Assembly (NCBI RefSeq): GCF_015207525.1
Contig: NZ_JADEWR010000007.1
Coordinates: 103,598-167,597 of the forward strand
Length of the DNA: 64,000 nucleotides
Reading direction: 5' to 3'
Origin: Nodosilinea sp. LEGE 06152
GTDB lineage: Bacteria; Cyanobacteriota; Cyanobacteriia; Phormidesmidales; Phormidesmidaceae
Below the pieces are notes generated by a model. That model had not been told where the DNA came from and did not search any database. It worked only from the letters and a program-made list of their open reading frames with translations. A program made the translations under genes and the position numbers. How positions within the stretch are numbered: position 1 is the stretch's first letter; every line of letters begins with the position of its first letter. Below, one piece after another: positions 1-8,678 of the stretch.

Positions 1-2
1 TC

Positions 3-929
3 TCCGCTCAACCCGCCACTCTGGCCCAGGCCCCCATTGCCAACGACTACCGCGTTACCGCCCTCCAGCCCGATTTTACGGGCGATCTCTGGGTGGGTTC
101 CTGGGCGGGGCTTTCCCGCATCAATCCTGAGACGGGGCGCATACTACAGCGGGTTAGAATGCCAAGCCGCACCCTCGAAGCCCTAGCCCAGGACCGGGTC
201 GGGCGGATCTGGGTCGGCACCTTCGACGGCCTGGTGCGTGTCGACCCCCGCACAAATGCAATTACAGCCCAAAACTTCACGCTGCCCTCCAACCGGGTGC
301 TGTCGCTCTTGATTGACAGCCGCGGCTTTCTTTGGGCCGGTACCGATCGCGGCCTGGTGATGATCAGCCCCGATCGCGGCCTGCTCATGACTACCGTGCG
401 AGACCTGCCCGGCGTGAGCGCTAACGCCCTGGCCCTCGACGGCAACAATAATCTCTGGGTCGGTACCCTCGATGGCCTAGTGCAGATCAATACCGCCAGC
501 GCTTTCCCCATTCGTGAGGTCGGTAACCTGCCGGGCGGCGCGGTGCAGTCGCTCACCCTTGGTCCCGAGGGCAATCTATGGGTTGGCACAGCCAGCAGCT
601 TGTTGGTTGTCGATCCGGTGCGGTCTGAGCTGGTGCGATCGGTTGGCCCGATGCGGGGCCGCAGTGTGCAAACCGTCGAGTTTGACCGCACTGGCAACGT
701 CTGGGTGGGCACCACCAGCGGCTTGTTTAAGCTCAAGCCCGACAGCGGTGAGCTGCTGGGCCAGGTGCCTTCGCTACCCTCGGGGCAGGTTTTGGCGCTT
801 TCGCCCAACACTGGCAACAAAATCTGGGCCGGTACCACGCAGGGCCTGGGCTGGGTCAGTCTAACCACAGGCGAAGGCAACCTCCACTGGGGCTTAGTAA
901 GCCCCACCGTGGTCGAAGCCCTGCGCTAG
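3..929 (+). CDS. Beta-propeller (two-component regulator propeller repeat) protein, 5' end outside window
   Basis: The frame is open from the left edge, so the N-terminus lies outside the window. The visible part holds seven repeats of about 40 residues, each with a W-V/A-G-T/S core (LWVGS, IWVGT, LWAGT, LWVGT, LWVGT, VWVGT, IWAGT) followed by a Gly-Leu step. This is the signature of Reg_prop repeats that build beta-propellers in ligand-sensing proteins. No kinase, DNA-binding or membrane domain follows the last repeat; the protein ends about 20 residues later. It could be a stand-alone propeller or the C-terminal sensor part of a larger protein. Ligand and role are unknown. Confidence 0.75.
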   Translation, partial: SAQPATLAQAPIANDYRVTALQPDFTGDLWVGSWAGLSRINPETGRILQRVRMPSRTLEALAQDRVGRIWVGTFDGLVRVDPRTNAITAQNFTLPSNRVLSLLIDSRGFLWAGTDRGLVMISPDRGLLMTTVRDLPGVSANALALDGNNNLWVGTLDGLVQINTASAFPIREVGNLPGGAVQSLTLGPEGNLWVGTASSLLVVDPVRSELVRSVGPMRGRSVQTVEFDRTGNVWVGTTSGLFKLKPDSGELLGQVPSLPSGQVLALSPNTGNKIWAGTTQGLGWVSLTTGEGNLHWGLVSPTVVEALR

Positions 930-979
930 ACAACGGTTGCGTGTTGCAAAGTCTATTAGGTTAGGACAGATTTGAGGCA

Positions 980-1002
980 GGGGCACTGCAGTGCAATGCC
1001 CC
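980..1002. repeat. Short palindromic repeat (GGGGCA...TGCCCC family)
   Basis: A near-perfect inverted repeat, arms GGGGCACTGCA and TGCAATGCCCC around a single G. A better-preserved copy with 14-bp arms lies at 24562-24590 and a shortened one at 34673-34696, so this is a dispersed palindromic family rather than a gene-specific terminator. Confidence 0.7.
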
Positions 1003-1093
1003 TACCGGAAGGTTCTGCCTATCAACGTGGTTTGACTCAATGAGACCAACAGACCTGCCCTCAGGAACCGGGTCTCTTGTTCAGTAGCTAACG

Positions 1094-1126
1094 TTTGGCG
1101 CTAGCCAAAGAAGAAACCAGTTTCTT
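1094..1126. terminator. Two adjacent hairpins between convergent genes
   Basis: TTTGGC-GCTA-GCCAAA (1094-1109) is followed at once by AAGAAAC-CA-GTTTCTT (1111-1126). The pair sits between the propeller gene (+) and the lyase gene (-), which converge. Neither hairpin is followed by a clear T-run, so a role as transcription end is an inference. Confidence 0.4.
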
Positions 1127-1147
1127 AGTCGCGCTAGATTCGGCGCG

Positions 1148-1684
1148 CTAGACCCGAGTTTCTAAGTACTGACCGATCATGATTTCTTCCCCAGCGCGGG
1201 AGATGACGGTCTGGCGGGTACGGTAGCGCTGGCCGATCAGCCGCAGCTCTTCCTCAAAACTGGAGTCGTTGTACTGGGTTTTGAGCACCAGAGTGCGGTT
1301 GTCGTTGAAGTGGTACTGGGCGGTGACGGGCTTAGACGTGGCAAACCCGCGATCGCGGTACAGGGTCGTGCCCCGCACCCCAAAAATAGTGCTACCCTTC
1401 ACCGGCTTTTTGCCGGTGCCCACGTAGTCGCTCTCCCAAGTGACGGTCGTGCCGCAGATCAGAGGTTTGGCAGGGTCTAGCTGGTGCATTTGAGCCAGTT
1501 CGATTAGCTGGGGTGCGCCAGCCTCTAAAAATGCGATCGTGATCTGACTAACTACTTCCTGAGTTTCGCCACTTTTGAGCGTGTAGTAGCGACGTTCCGA
1601 GCGCCAGTCTCCGGCAGTGTCTTGAAAGAAAGCCTGGACCAGAGGTTCAGCTAAAATGCGGGCAGTATCAGCGGAGAAGGGCAT
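1148..1684 (-). CDS. CpcS/CpeS-family phycobiliprotein chromophore lyase
   Basis: A protein of about 178 residues of the lipocalin-like S/U-type bilin lyase family, which attach phycocyanobilin to cysteines of phycobiliproteins. Family hallmarks visible are the N-terminal W-x-S-E-R-R-Y-Y strand, a central G-S-T-I-F-G-V segment followed by L-Y-R-D-R-G-F (the 'GLLxRxxGY' region), then P-V-x-A-x-Y and L-x-L-x-T-x-Y, and the closing R-x-R-x-x strand. GTG at 1690 and ATG at 1684 are both possible starts; I chose the ATG. It is divergent from a second lyase of the same family at 1990. Family is well supported; CpcS versus CpcU type and the target subunit are not determined. Confidence 0.8.
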   Translation of the reverse strand: MPFSADTARILAEPLVQAFFQDTAGDWRSERRYYTLKSGETQEVVSQITIAFLEAGAPQLIELAQMHQLDPAKPLICGTTVTWESDYVGTGKKPVKGSTIFGVRGTTLYRDRGFATSKPVTAQYHFNDNRTLVLKTQYNDSSFEEELRLIGQRYRTRQTVISRAGEEIMIGQYLETRV

Positions 1685-1989
1685 AATCACTCATCCAGGC
1701 AAGGGGCACAAGGTGACAGAAGTCAATCCGATAAAATGGATTTGTTAATTTTCTTAATCCAATTTCTACATCATAGTCGGCTAGTAGGGGTCCGGCAATC
1801 ACCCGGCAGGGGCATCTAGTTCGAGCCGTTAGCTCAATCTGCCGCTCATACTACGGCGTCTATGGGCAAATTCTGTAAGCATTAATACTTGAGGGGTGCG
1901 ATCGCAGGGAGTAAGGCTGTGGCGGCTGGGTCAGGGTCTTCTAAACCCTGGTACCGTATAAATTGCTGAGCATCCCTGGGGCTACCACG
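1685..1989. promoter_or_regulatory. Divergent intergenic region between two bilin lyase genes
   Basis: About 300 bp separate the starts of two divergently read lyase genes, so both promoters should lie here. An AT-rich patch at about 1735-1775 is the most promoter-like part. No operator or RNA structure was recognised with confidence. Confidence 0.4.
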
Positions 1990-2544
1990 ATGGATTTGGC
2001 CGACATCACCTACTTTTTTGACTGCTGCATGGGTCAGTGGTCGATCGAGCGCACCTACCACTACCTCACCCACCAGGAGATCGAGCGATCGCACACCGAT
2101 TTTCGCGTCGAGGCCATTACCCCCGAGCTGCGGCGCAAGGTGCTAGCCGACAACGGCTACGACCCAGTCGAGAATATTGATCAGCTGCCGGGCTTTCAGC
2201 TCGCCTTTCACACCCTGTCTGACAAAGGCGAAGAAGTCTCCCAGGAGCTGCGAGCGCTGTTTGTGCCCAAGCAGCAGGAGGGAACGCTGCTGAGCGGCGA
2301 CTATCTGCGCGATCGCGCCTACGAAGAAGACCGACCCATCGTGTCCAGCTTCACCTACGACCAGGGCAACCGCGAGCTGCTCATGACCACCCCCTACACA
2401 AAGGTCGTTTCGGTCGACTCCATTCTGCTGGTCAACCCCAGCATGCGCATTCGCCGCATTCTCAATTACCAGCGCCCCATTGAGGGAGAGGCTATGGATA
2501 CCCTGGTGCTAGTCGGGTTTGGGGTCGAGCAAAAAGTGGGCTAA
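1990..2544 (+). CDS. CpcS/CpeS-family phycobiliprotein chromophore lyase (second copy)
   Basis: A 184-residue S-type bilin lyase homologue. It starts like the family (D-I-T-Y-F-F-x(6)-W-S-I-E-R-T-Y-H-Y) and keeps the G-x-Y-L-R-D-R-x-Y segment, the F-T-Y-D strand, T-P-Y, and the late N-P-S-M-R-I-R-R strand. A TTG 27 bp upstream is also in frame, but ATG at 1990 fits the family start better. It lies divergent from another lyase at 1148-1684, so the two may share control. Expected role: covalent attachment of bilin to a phycobiliprotein subunit of the phycobilisome. The paralogue class is not resolved. Confidence 0.8.
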   Translation: MDLADITYFFDCCMGQWSIERTYHYLTHQEIERSHTDFRVEAITPELRRKVLADNGYDPVENIDQLPGFQLAFHTLSDKGEEVSQELRALFVPKQQEGTLLSGDYLRDRAYEEDRPIVSSFTYDQGNRELLMTTPYTKVVSVDSILLVNPSMRIRRILNYQRPIEGEAMDTLVLVGFGVEQKVG

Positions 2545-2553
2545 GGGTTTTAA

Positions 2554-2584
2554 GCCGCGCTAGCTAACAGTTAGCTAGCGCGGC
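2554..2584 (+). terminator. Perfect 15-bp-arm hairpin after lyase gene
   Basis: GCCGCGCTAGCTAAC and its exact reverse complement flank a single A, 9 bp after the lyase stop codon. The following sequence (AGATACCCTAAAG) has no T-run, so it may be an mRNA 3' stabiliser or a palindromic repeat rather than a classic rho-independent terminator. Confidence 0.5.
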
Positions 2585-2724
2585 AGATACCCTAAAGCTT
2601 ATTTCAGGTAAATTCAACCCATCCCACCGAGGAGCATGAACGCTTGTTAGCACTCCCCGACGGGACTCTGTGTGATCAGAACCGAACCTGGCCCACACCG
2701 AGACATTGGCTCAACTTTCAAAAT

Positions 2725-2805
2725 GCGGATGGCGAGACTCGAACTCGCACAGCGTTAGCCACACGCCCCTCAAGCGTGCGTGTCTACCAATTCCACCACA
2801 TCCGC
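2725..2805 (-). tRNA. tRNA-Leu (anticodon GAG)
   Basis: Read on the minus strand: 7-bp acceptor stem GCGGATG/CATCCGC, D-arm with AATTGGTAGA, anticodon stem CACGC/GCGTG with loop TTGAGGG giving anticodon GAG, a long class II variable region, and T-arm GCGAG-TTCGAGT-CTCGC. The 81-nt length fits a class II leucine tRNA. CCA is not encoded. It reads leucine CTC/CTT codons. Confidence 0.95.
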
Positions 2806-3071
2806 TGGTGATATTCTGAACGGTGCCAATCGGGCAAACCTGAGGGAAGACTGTCGCCCAAGCACTGCTCAGATATATAAGAGTAAACCATAACGGTCCC
2901 CTTGTCGTCGCACATTCTTGGCAAAATTTGTCGTGCTAGCGCCGTGATAGAATCAGCGACCGTCATCATCGTATGATGCTGGTTATGGTCGGTTGCAGTA
3001 GTGGGCTGGGATTGCTTAGCTAGGCTGCTAACGCCAAAACTCAATGGTCTCTTGCTATTTGCCCTACGTAC

Positions 3072-4421
3072 ATGCGCTTTTCCAAGATTTTGATTGCCAA
3101 CCGGGGAGAAATTGCGTTACGCATTCTTCGGACCTGTGAAGAAATGGGCATAGCCACGGTTGCAGTTCACTCCACGGTCGATCGCCACGCCCTGCATGTG
3201 CAGCTGGCTGATGAGGCCGTCTGCATTGGCGAAGCGCCCAGCCAAAAAAGCTACCTCAACATTCCCAATATTATTGCTGCGGCCCTAACCCGCAACGCCA
3301 GCGCCATTCACCCTGGCTACGGGTTCTTGGCCGAAAACGCCCGTTTTGCCGAAATCTGCGCCGACCACCAGATTGTCTTCGTCGGCCCCTCCCCCGACTC
3401 GATTCGCAAAATGGGCGATAAGTCGACTGCCAAAGAGACTATGCAAACGGTGGGAGTGCCCACAGTGCCCGGCAGCGGCGGCCTGCTCACTGACGAGACC
3501 GAGGCCTACAAGGTGGCCAGCGAGATTGGCTACCCAGTCATGATCAAAGCTACCGCCGGGGGCGGCGGGCGCGGCATGCGCCTGGTCAACAGCGAAGTTG
3601 AGTTAGTTAAAGCCTTTATGGCCGCCCAGGGCGAGGCCCAGGCCGCCTTTGGCAACGCCGGCGTCTATATGGAAAAGTTTATCGATCGCCCCCGCCACAT
3701 TGAGTTTCAGATTTTGGCCGACAGCCACGGCAACGTGGTGCACCTGGGCGAGCGCGACTGCTCGATTCAGCGGCGGCACCAAAAGCTGCTCGAGGAAGCC
3801 CCGAGCCCTCGCCTAACCCCAGAGCAGCGCGAAAAAATGGGAGCCGCCGCCGTCCTCGCCGCCAAATCGATCAACTATGTGGGGGCGGGCACCGTCGAGT
3901 TTCTAGTCGACAGCCGGGGCAACTTCTATTTTATGGAGATGAACACTCGCATTCAGGTTGAGCACCCGGTCACCGAAATGATCACCGGCATTGACCTGAT
4001 TGCCGCCCAGCTCACCATTGCCCAGGGCGAAAAGCTACCCTTCACCCAATCAGATATTCAAATTCGCGGCCATGCGATCGAGTGCCGCATCAATGCCGAA
4101 GACCCCGACCACAACTTTCGCCCCAACCCCGGTCGTATTAGCGGCTATCTGGCCCCAGGTGGCATGGGCGTCCGCATGGATTCCCACGTCTACACCGACT
4201 ACGAAATTCCGCCCTACTACGACTCGCTGGTGGGTAAGCTAATCGTGTGGGGGCCAGACCGGCCTACCGCCATTAGCCGCATGCGCCGCGCCCTGCGGGA
4301 GTGCGCCATCACCGGGCTACCCACCACCATCGGCTTTCACCAGAAGGTGCTCGAAAACGCCAACTTCCTCAGCGGTGATGTCTACACCAACTTTGTCGCC
4401 GAGATGATGGCGATCAAGTAG
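3072..4421 (+). CDS. accC: Biotin carboxylase subunit of acetyl-CoA carboxylase
   Basis: A 449-residue protein, full length for AccC. It carboxylates the biotin of BCCP using ATP and bicarbonate, the first half-reaction of fatty-acid synthesis in the cytoplasm. Visible features: N-terminal [16 protein letters not shown]-grasp glycine loop [12 protein letters not shown] at about residues 157-168; the [15 protein letters not shown] segment; the metal and catalytic stretch [15 protein letters not shown] near residue 290; and the C-terminal ECRINAEDP region. It is read alone, downstream of a tRNA on the other strand, and converges on the YggT gene. Other acc subunits are not in the window, as is usual in cyanobacteria. 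Confidence 0.97.
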   Translation: MRFSKILIANRGEIALRILRTCEEMGIATVAVHSTVDRHALHVQLADEAVCIGEAPSQKSYLNIPNIIAAALTRNASAIHPGYGFLAENARFAEICADHQIVFVGPSPDSIRKMGDKSTAKETMQTVGVPTVPGSGGLLTDETEAYKVASEIGYPVMIKATAGGGGRGMRLVNSEVELVKAFMAAQGEAQAAFGNAGVYMEKFIDRPRHIEFQILADSHGNVVHLGERDCSIQRRHQKLLEEAPSPRLTPEQREKMGAAAVLAAKSINYVGAGTVEFLVDSRGNFYFMEMNTRIQVEHPVTEMITGIDLIAAQLTIAQGEKLPFTQSDIQIRGHAIECRINAEDPDHNFRPNPGRISGYLAPGGMGVRMDSHVYTDYEIPPYYDSLVGKLIVWGPDRPTAISRMRRALRECAITGLPTTIGFHQKVLENANFLSGDVYTNFVAEMMAIK

Positions 4422-4557
4422 CTCAAACGGAAACAGTAGAGTTCTCTCTGTCAGAGCTGTGGTGGGTTGCGGCCATTTCAAAGGATGGAGGGCTAAGCCA
4501 GAGCCTGTCTTAAGCCTAACCCACCCTACAAGGAACTCGTAAGGAGCTGAGGCGAAC

Positions 4558-4842
4558 CTAACCAATCATTCTCAGCAGCCCCTGCTGCCCGACCAAAATC
4601 TCGCGCAGCAGGGTGACGATGCCCACCCAAATCACCGGGGCAATGTCGACGCCGCCAATGGGGGGCACCAGCTTGCGCATGGGCACCAGAAACGGTTCGG
4701 TCGGCCAGGCAACTAGGGCAAAGGGCAGCTTGGCGAGGTTGGCCTGAGGATACCAGGTAAGCACAATGCGAAAGATAAACAGCAGGGTCATCAGCCCCAG
4801 CAGCAGGCCCACGCCAATAGTCAGCACTTGTGTAGCGGCCAC
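4558..4842 (-). CDS. YggT/Ycf19 family membrane protein
   Basis: A 94-residue protein with two hydrophobic segments (about residues 5-28 and 65-88) flanking the family motif: R-I-V-L-T-W-Y-P, then W-P-T-E-P-F-L-x-P-x-R-x-L-V-P-P-I-G-G-V-D-I-A-P. This is the YggT family (Ycf19 in plastids), small membrane proteins linked in other studies to cell or chloroplast division and nucleoid distribution. The start is GTG at 4842, supported by a clean GGAGG ribosome site 7 nt upstream. The gene converges on accC. Confidence 0.88.
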   Translation of the reverse strand: MAATQVLTIGVGLLLGLMTLLFIFRIVLTWYPQANLAKLPFALVAWPTEPFLVPMRKLVPPIGGVDIAPVIWVGIVTLLREILVGQQGLLRMIG

Positions 4843-5056
4843 AGTTAACCCTCCAAAAACTCACCGTTGCAATTATGTACAATTCTAAAGCCTTACTCAC
4901 CCTATTCCTGATGCTGAGGTGCTCCTGACACCGCCAAGCTTGGTCAATTGGGGCAAATTTGTTGCGATCGCCCCTTCAGAGCTATGGGCAGGGGGCATAA
5001 GTTGATCAATAATGATTGGTAACAATTTGTCTAAATCATTATCAGGACAAGGGCAT

Positions 5057-5179
5057 ATGACACCGTCTTTAACCAACTTCTTACTCAGCCTTTTAGCTGG
5101 GGCCGTGATTATTGTTGTACCGGCTAGCGCTTTCCTGTTTTTTGTTAGCCAGCGCGATAAGATTCAGCGCAGCAGGTAA
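5057..5179 (+). CDS. psbX: Photosystem II reaction centre protein X
   Basis: A 40-codon gene. The product has the PsbX pattern: short polar N-terminus ([10 protein letters not shown]), one transmembrane helix of about 22 residues, and the basic tail S-Q-R-D-K-I-Q-R-S. PsbX is a single-span thylakoid subunit of photosystem II near the QB/cytochrome b559 side. A good terminator follows at 5232-5262, so it appears to be transcribed alone. Confidence 0.93.
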   Translation: MTPSLTNFLLSLLAGAVIIVVPASAFLFFVSQRDKIQRSR

Positions 5180-5231
5180 AGGGTTGGCCCCCGAGATATA
5201 GGTCTGGGGGCACAACTTACTAGCTTTGCGG

Positions 5232-5262
5232 TCGGGAACCCTACGGGCGTTCCCGATTTTTT
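5232..5262 (+). terminator. Rho-independent terminator of psbX
   Basis: Stem TCGGGAA / TTCCCGA with a G/C-containing 11-nt loop, followed at once by TTTTTT. It lies 52 bp after the psbX stop codon. Confidence 0.88.
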
Positions 5263-5322
5263 CGTTAAGTCGGCTAGAATTAACGTGTTCGGTTGGCAGA
5301 GGCGTCTTAAGAGGAATTTGCC

Positions 5323-6063
5323 GTGAATTTTGGTACCCCCGTCCCCCTGCTGCTGGGCATCTTTATGGTGATTTGCGGCGTGGCGCTGTTCTTTTTAGAC
5401 CGGCTCAAGCCCGGCTATGAGCGCGACTCTGACAAGGTCTATGCCATTCTGTTTCTGCTGTCAGGGGTGTTTCTGCTCGGCAACCTGACCATGGACATCA
5501 TCCCCTCCTTTCAGCAAATGCTGATGGTGGGCATGCTGGTGTCGCTGATGATTCAAAACATTAATTCCAGAACGCCGCTGGCCAGAACTGGGTTTCAAGG
5601 CGATGGCGGCGATTTTGGTGGCGGTGGCTATCGCCCGCCCCGAGGCACGCGCCCCCCGGCGTACGCTCCTGACAACCGCACTAACCTGCGGGCTGAGCTA
5701 GACCGTCGCGACTACGGCCCCGCCGACCCCTACAGTCGGCCTCGACCCATGCTTGAGGGCCGGGGTGAGCCTAGCGGTCGCCCTCCCTACACCCCCGATG
5801 TCTATGGCGATGGTCGCCCAATGCGCCGCGAGGACATCCCCACCGATCGGCCCACAGAGCGCCCAGCGGACGGACGCCCGATGAACGATCGCCCCTTCAA
5901 CGGCCCCGACGGCCAGCCCTACTACGACAACAACCCTCGCCCCGGCGACGATCGCGTGCGCCGTCGCCGCCCCCCCAAGAGCCGCAGCGAGTATAACGAT
6001 CGCTTCCGCCTTGACCCTGGCCCACCACCGCGTGACTATCGTCCCGATCGCGATCAGCTTTAG
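5323..6063 (+). CDS. ycf66: Ycf66 family protein
   Basis: A 246-residue protein whose N-terminal 85 residues form three hydrophobic segments with the Ycf66 pattern (G-T-P-V-x-L-L-L-G-I, F-F-L-D-R-x-K-P-G-Y-E-R-D-S-D, then L-x-G-x-L). The remainder is a long polar, Arg/Pro/Asp-rich, probably disordered tail typical of cyanobacterial members. The start is GTG with GAGGAA just upstream. Ycf66 is conserved in cyanobacteria and some plastids; its function is not established. Confidence 0.85.
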   Translation: MNFGTPVPLLLGIFMVICGVALFFLDRLKPGYERDSDKVYAILFLLSGVFLLGNLTMDIIPSFQQMLMVGMLVSLMIQNINSRTPLARTGFQGDGGDFGGGGYRPPRGTRPPAYAPDNRTNLRAELDRRDYGPADPYSRPRPMLEGRGEPSGRPPYTPDVYGDGRPMRREDIPTDRPTERPADGRPMNDRPFNGPDGQPYYDNNPRPGDDRVRRRRPPKSRSEYNDRFRLDPGPPPRDYRPDRDQL

Positions 6064-6083
6064 GAGCGCGATAGTTCAGCTTC

Positions 6084-6431
6084 GTGGTTCGTCTATTTTC
6101 TGGCTCTATTTCGGTAATTGCTTTGTCGCCTTTGCCCGTTACCTTCGACACCGCTACTATTGCCGGTACCGCTCTGTGGGCGATCGCATTTTACCTAGGC
6201 TGCTCACCGCTGGCCGATCGCACTATCACAACCTTCGAGGGCTGGCTGGGTGCCGGGTCTCCAGCGGCATCACTGCTCAGCATCGTGCCATTTTTGCTGG
6301 TAGGTGGGCTTGCCTACTACGGTTTGACCATCTCTTTAGGCGGCAGCTGGGCGGTCAGCCTGGGCGTTATCTCTGCCATAGGCTGTGGCGTATACGAGCT
6401 GGGACGACGCGACGGTCAGGCGTCTGAATAG
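6084..6431 (+). CDS. Small conserved membrane protein, function unknown
   Basis: A 115-residue protein starting 20 bp after ycf66, so probably cotranscribed. Hydrophobic segments at about residues 23-42, 59-80 and 84-105 suggest three membrane spans; the C-terminus is polar (E-L-G-R-R-D). The start is GTG; no upstream ATG in frame is available. I cannot assign a named family. Compact length and codon use like its neighbours argue that it is a real gene. Confidence 0.6.
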   Translation: MVRLFSGSISVIALSPLPVTFDTATIAGTALWAIAFYLGCSPLADRTITTFEGWLGAGSPAASLLSIVPFLLVGGLAYYGLTISLGGSWAVSLGVISAIGCGVYELGRRDGQASE

Positions 6432-6562
6432 AGTGTCTTTAAAGAGCCGGGCGGCCGGAACTAAAAATGACTCAGGATAGTCAACTTAGCGAGCGACACA
6501 GGGCTTCTACCCGAAAAGTGCATTGTCCTAAAGCTCTATTTGAATAAACAATTCCTAAATTT

Positions 6563-6868
6563 ATGAGTAATTCTGGCTCTGCTCCCGAAAAGGACAGCTT
6601 TAAATCACTGCTGATCAAAGGGCTAGTCGGTAGTGTCGCTTTGGTTGGCACCACTGCTATTCCAATCGTGGTTCAGCGTTCCTTGCAGGCCCCACCTATA
6701 GCCCCAGCTAGCTCAGATGCAGTGGCTCCAGTTTCTCCAGCTCAAATATCTCCACTGCCCAACTCGTCTCCACAAGTAGACTCTGCTGCAACCCTCCCAG
6801 TCATTGATGAAGATCAAAACGAGGAGTCATCTAAGGGGAAAGGCAAAAAGAAACGCAATGACGACTAA
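6563..6868 (+). CDS. Small hypothetical protein with one membrane span
   Basis: A 101-residue protein: polar N-terminus, one hydrophobic stretch (about residues 17-35, G-L-V-G-S-V-A-L-V-G-T-T-A-I-P), a Pro/Ser/Ala-rich middle and a Lys-rich end (K-G-K-G-K-K-K-R). It looks like a membrane-anchored protein with a disordered tail. No family recognised. The ATG follows an AT-rich promoter-like stretch without a strong ribosome site. Confidence 0.5.
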   Translation: MSNSGSAPEKDSFKSLLIKGLVGSVALVGTTAIPIVVQRSLQAPPIAPASSDAVAPVSPAQISPLPNSSPQVDSAATLPVIDEDQNEESSKGKGKKKRNDD

Positions 6869-7061
6869 AAACCTAACGCTTGACTGTAGAGTAAAAGATT
6901 TAGTAAACAACTAAAACTATTGGGTAGTTGTAGGCTATCTCATCCCTTGGTCTGCCTTACGCTCAACTGGCGTTAAATGAGTTTAACAAACTCAGGCTTT
7001 GGCGCTTTCCCCTAGATGATGAGTCTAGAGTTGAACAGCGGGAGTAGGGTATTGCCATTTT

Positions 7062-7952
7062 ATGAGACCTAAGCAACTGATCCTTTTGGGGCTGCCTAGG
7101 GTGGGGGTAAGAGCCCAGGCAGCGGCACTAGCTGAGCGCTGGCAGGTACCCTATGTTTCTATGGCAGAGCTTTTGCGTGAGGCGATCGCTAAAGAGACCG
7201 CCATTGGCGTTGAGGCTCGCCCTTACGTGGACGCCGACGAACTGGTACCCGATGCGCTGGTGACGAAGCTGATCCGCAAGCGGTTTGAGCAGCCCGATAC
7301 CATGCTCAAAGGCTGGGTTTTAGACGGGTTTCCGCGCACGCTGACCCAGGCTCAGGAGTTTGATCAGTGGTGGACCGCCGTGGGCCAGCCACCAGCGACA
7401 GTGGCCTATCTCAAAGCGACAACCGAGTTTTTGATTATCCGAGTTCTCAATGAAGCCGGTGACAAACCGCCGATTTCTGCTATTCGAGACCGTTTAGAGC
7501 GGTATCAACAGGCGCTAGAGCCGCTAATTAAGTACTATCAGCAGCAGTCTCAGCTCGCCACCATTAACGCTAGCCTGCCCTTTGCGGAGGTCGCCAGCGC
7601 CCTGGCCCAGCTAGGCCAAGAGGACACGGGTGCGGCTAAATTAATTCGCGACGAGGCCGAACTCGATGCACTGTTGGCCCGTGAACCCTTGCTGGTGGTC
7701 GATTGCATGGCGTCTTGGTGTGGCTCTTGCAAACAGGTAACGCCGTCGATCGACAAGCTGGCCGAGACCTATGGCGATTCGGTTGCGGTGAGAAAGATCG
7801 ATTTTGACACCAATCGGCAGATCACTAAGCGGTTTGAGCTGAAGGGCATCCCAGCGGTGATGTTCTTTAAAGACGGCGAACGGCTAGAGACCCTAACCGG
7901 CATCAAGTCTTACCAGGAATACAGTGCGGCGGTAACTCGCCTGCTGGCTTGA
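7062..7952 (+). CDS. Adenylate-kinase-like domain fused to thioredoxin domain
   Basis: A 296-residue two-domain protein. Residues 5-185 resemble adenylate kinase: the NMP-binding segment W-V-L-D-G-F-P-R-T-L-T-Q-A is kept, as is the C-terminal R-L-x-x-Y-x-x-x-L-x-P-L-I-x-Y-Y pattern, but the LID insert is minimal. The P-loop, normally GxPGxGKGT, reads GLPRVGVRA, so the ATP-binding Lys and two glycines are missing. Residues 195-296 form a complete thioredoxin fold with active site WCGSC at 219-223 and the cis-proline loop G-I-P-A-V. The kinase part is therefore probably not a normal ATP:AMP phosphotransferase and could act as a nucleotide sensor steering a redox domain (inference). It is transcribed alone, on the opposite strand to sbtAB. 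Confidence 0.85.
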   Translation: MRPKQLILLGLPRVGVRAQAAALAERWQVPYVSMAELLREAIAKETAIGVEARPYVDADELVPDALVTKLIRKRFEQPDTMLKGWVLDGFPRTLTQAQEFDQWWTAVGQPPATVAYLKATTEFLIIRVLNEAGDKPPISAIRDRLERYQQALEPLIKYYQQQSQLATINASLPFAEVASALAQLGQEDTGAAKLIRDEAELDALLAREPLLVVDCMASWCGSCKQVTPSIDKLAETYGDSVAVRKIDFDTNRQITKRFELKGIPAVMFFKDGERLETLTGIKSYQEYSAAVTRLLA

Positions 7953-8098
7953 GGCTAACCGCTGCAGTCTATGCCCGTCAGGCTGTCGTACAGGTAACGT
8001 ACCTTCTCGGAAGTTGGAGGCTTTTGAGACCGGATCTCTGGAGCGCTGCCCCTCGGTTCATCAAAGTTGACTCGAAACCGCAAACCTTAGGCCAAGAG

Positions 8099-8188
8099 GC
8101 ACCGGCAGACCGCCACCCGTCTGTGAATCAGTCGTCCGTCTTCGCCTGGGTGAGCCCGACGAAGAGCGGTATGCACAAGGCGATCGCA
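8099..8188 (-). pseudogene. Relic of a second sbtA 3' end
   Basis: Positions 8144-8188 match 8695-8739 inside the real sbtA at 43 of 45 bases, and the block GCACCGGCAGACCG (8099-8112) matches 8652-8665 just after sbtA. Read on the minus strand the relic encodes A-I-A-L-C-I-P-L-F-V-G-L-T-Q-A, the SbtA C-terminus. The order sbtA-sbtB-terminator-relic suggests a former tandem duplication of the pair, largely lost. Confidence 0.8.
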
Positions 8189-8210
8189 GCCGGCCAGAAA
8201 TACGGCTACC

Positions 8211-8239
8211 AAAAAGCCGGGGTCATGCCCCGGCTTTTT
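8211..8239 (-). terminator. Terminator of the sbtA-sbtB operon
   Basis: AAAAAGCCGGGG and its exact reverse complement CCCCGGCTTTTT flank a 5-nt loop. On the minus strand it lies about 20 nt after the sbtB stop codon. A-run and T-run on either side make it work in both directions. Confidence 0.9.
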
Positions 8240-8258
8240 AGCGCTGTGTCATCTCGAT

Positions 8259-8678
<420 letters not shown>

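Noticed and set aside
47..907. Long minus-strand frame opposite the propeller gene
   Set aside because: It is a mirror of the GC-rich propeller coding frame; the plus-strand frame has clear repeat motifs.
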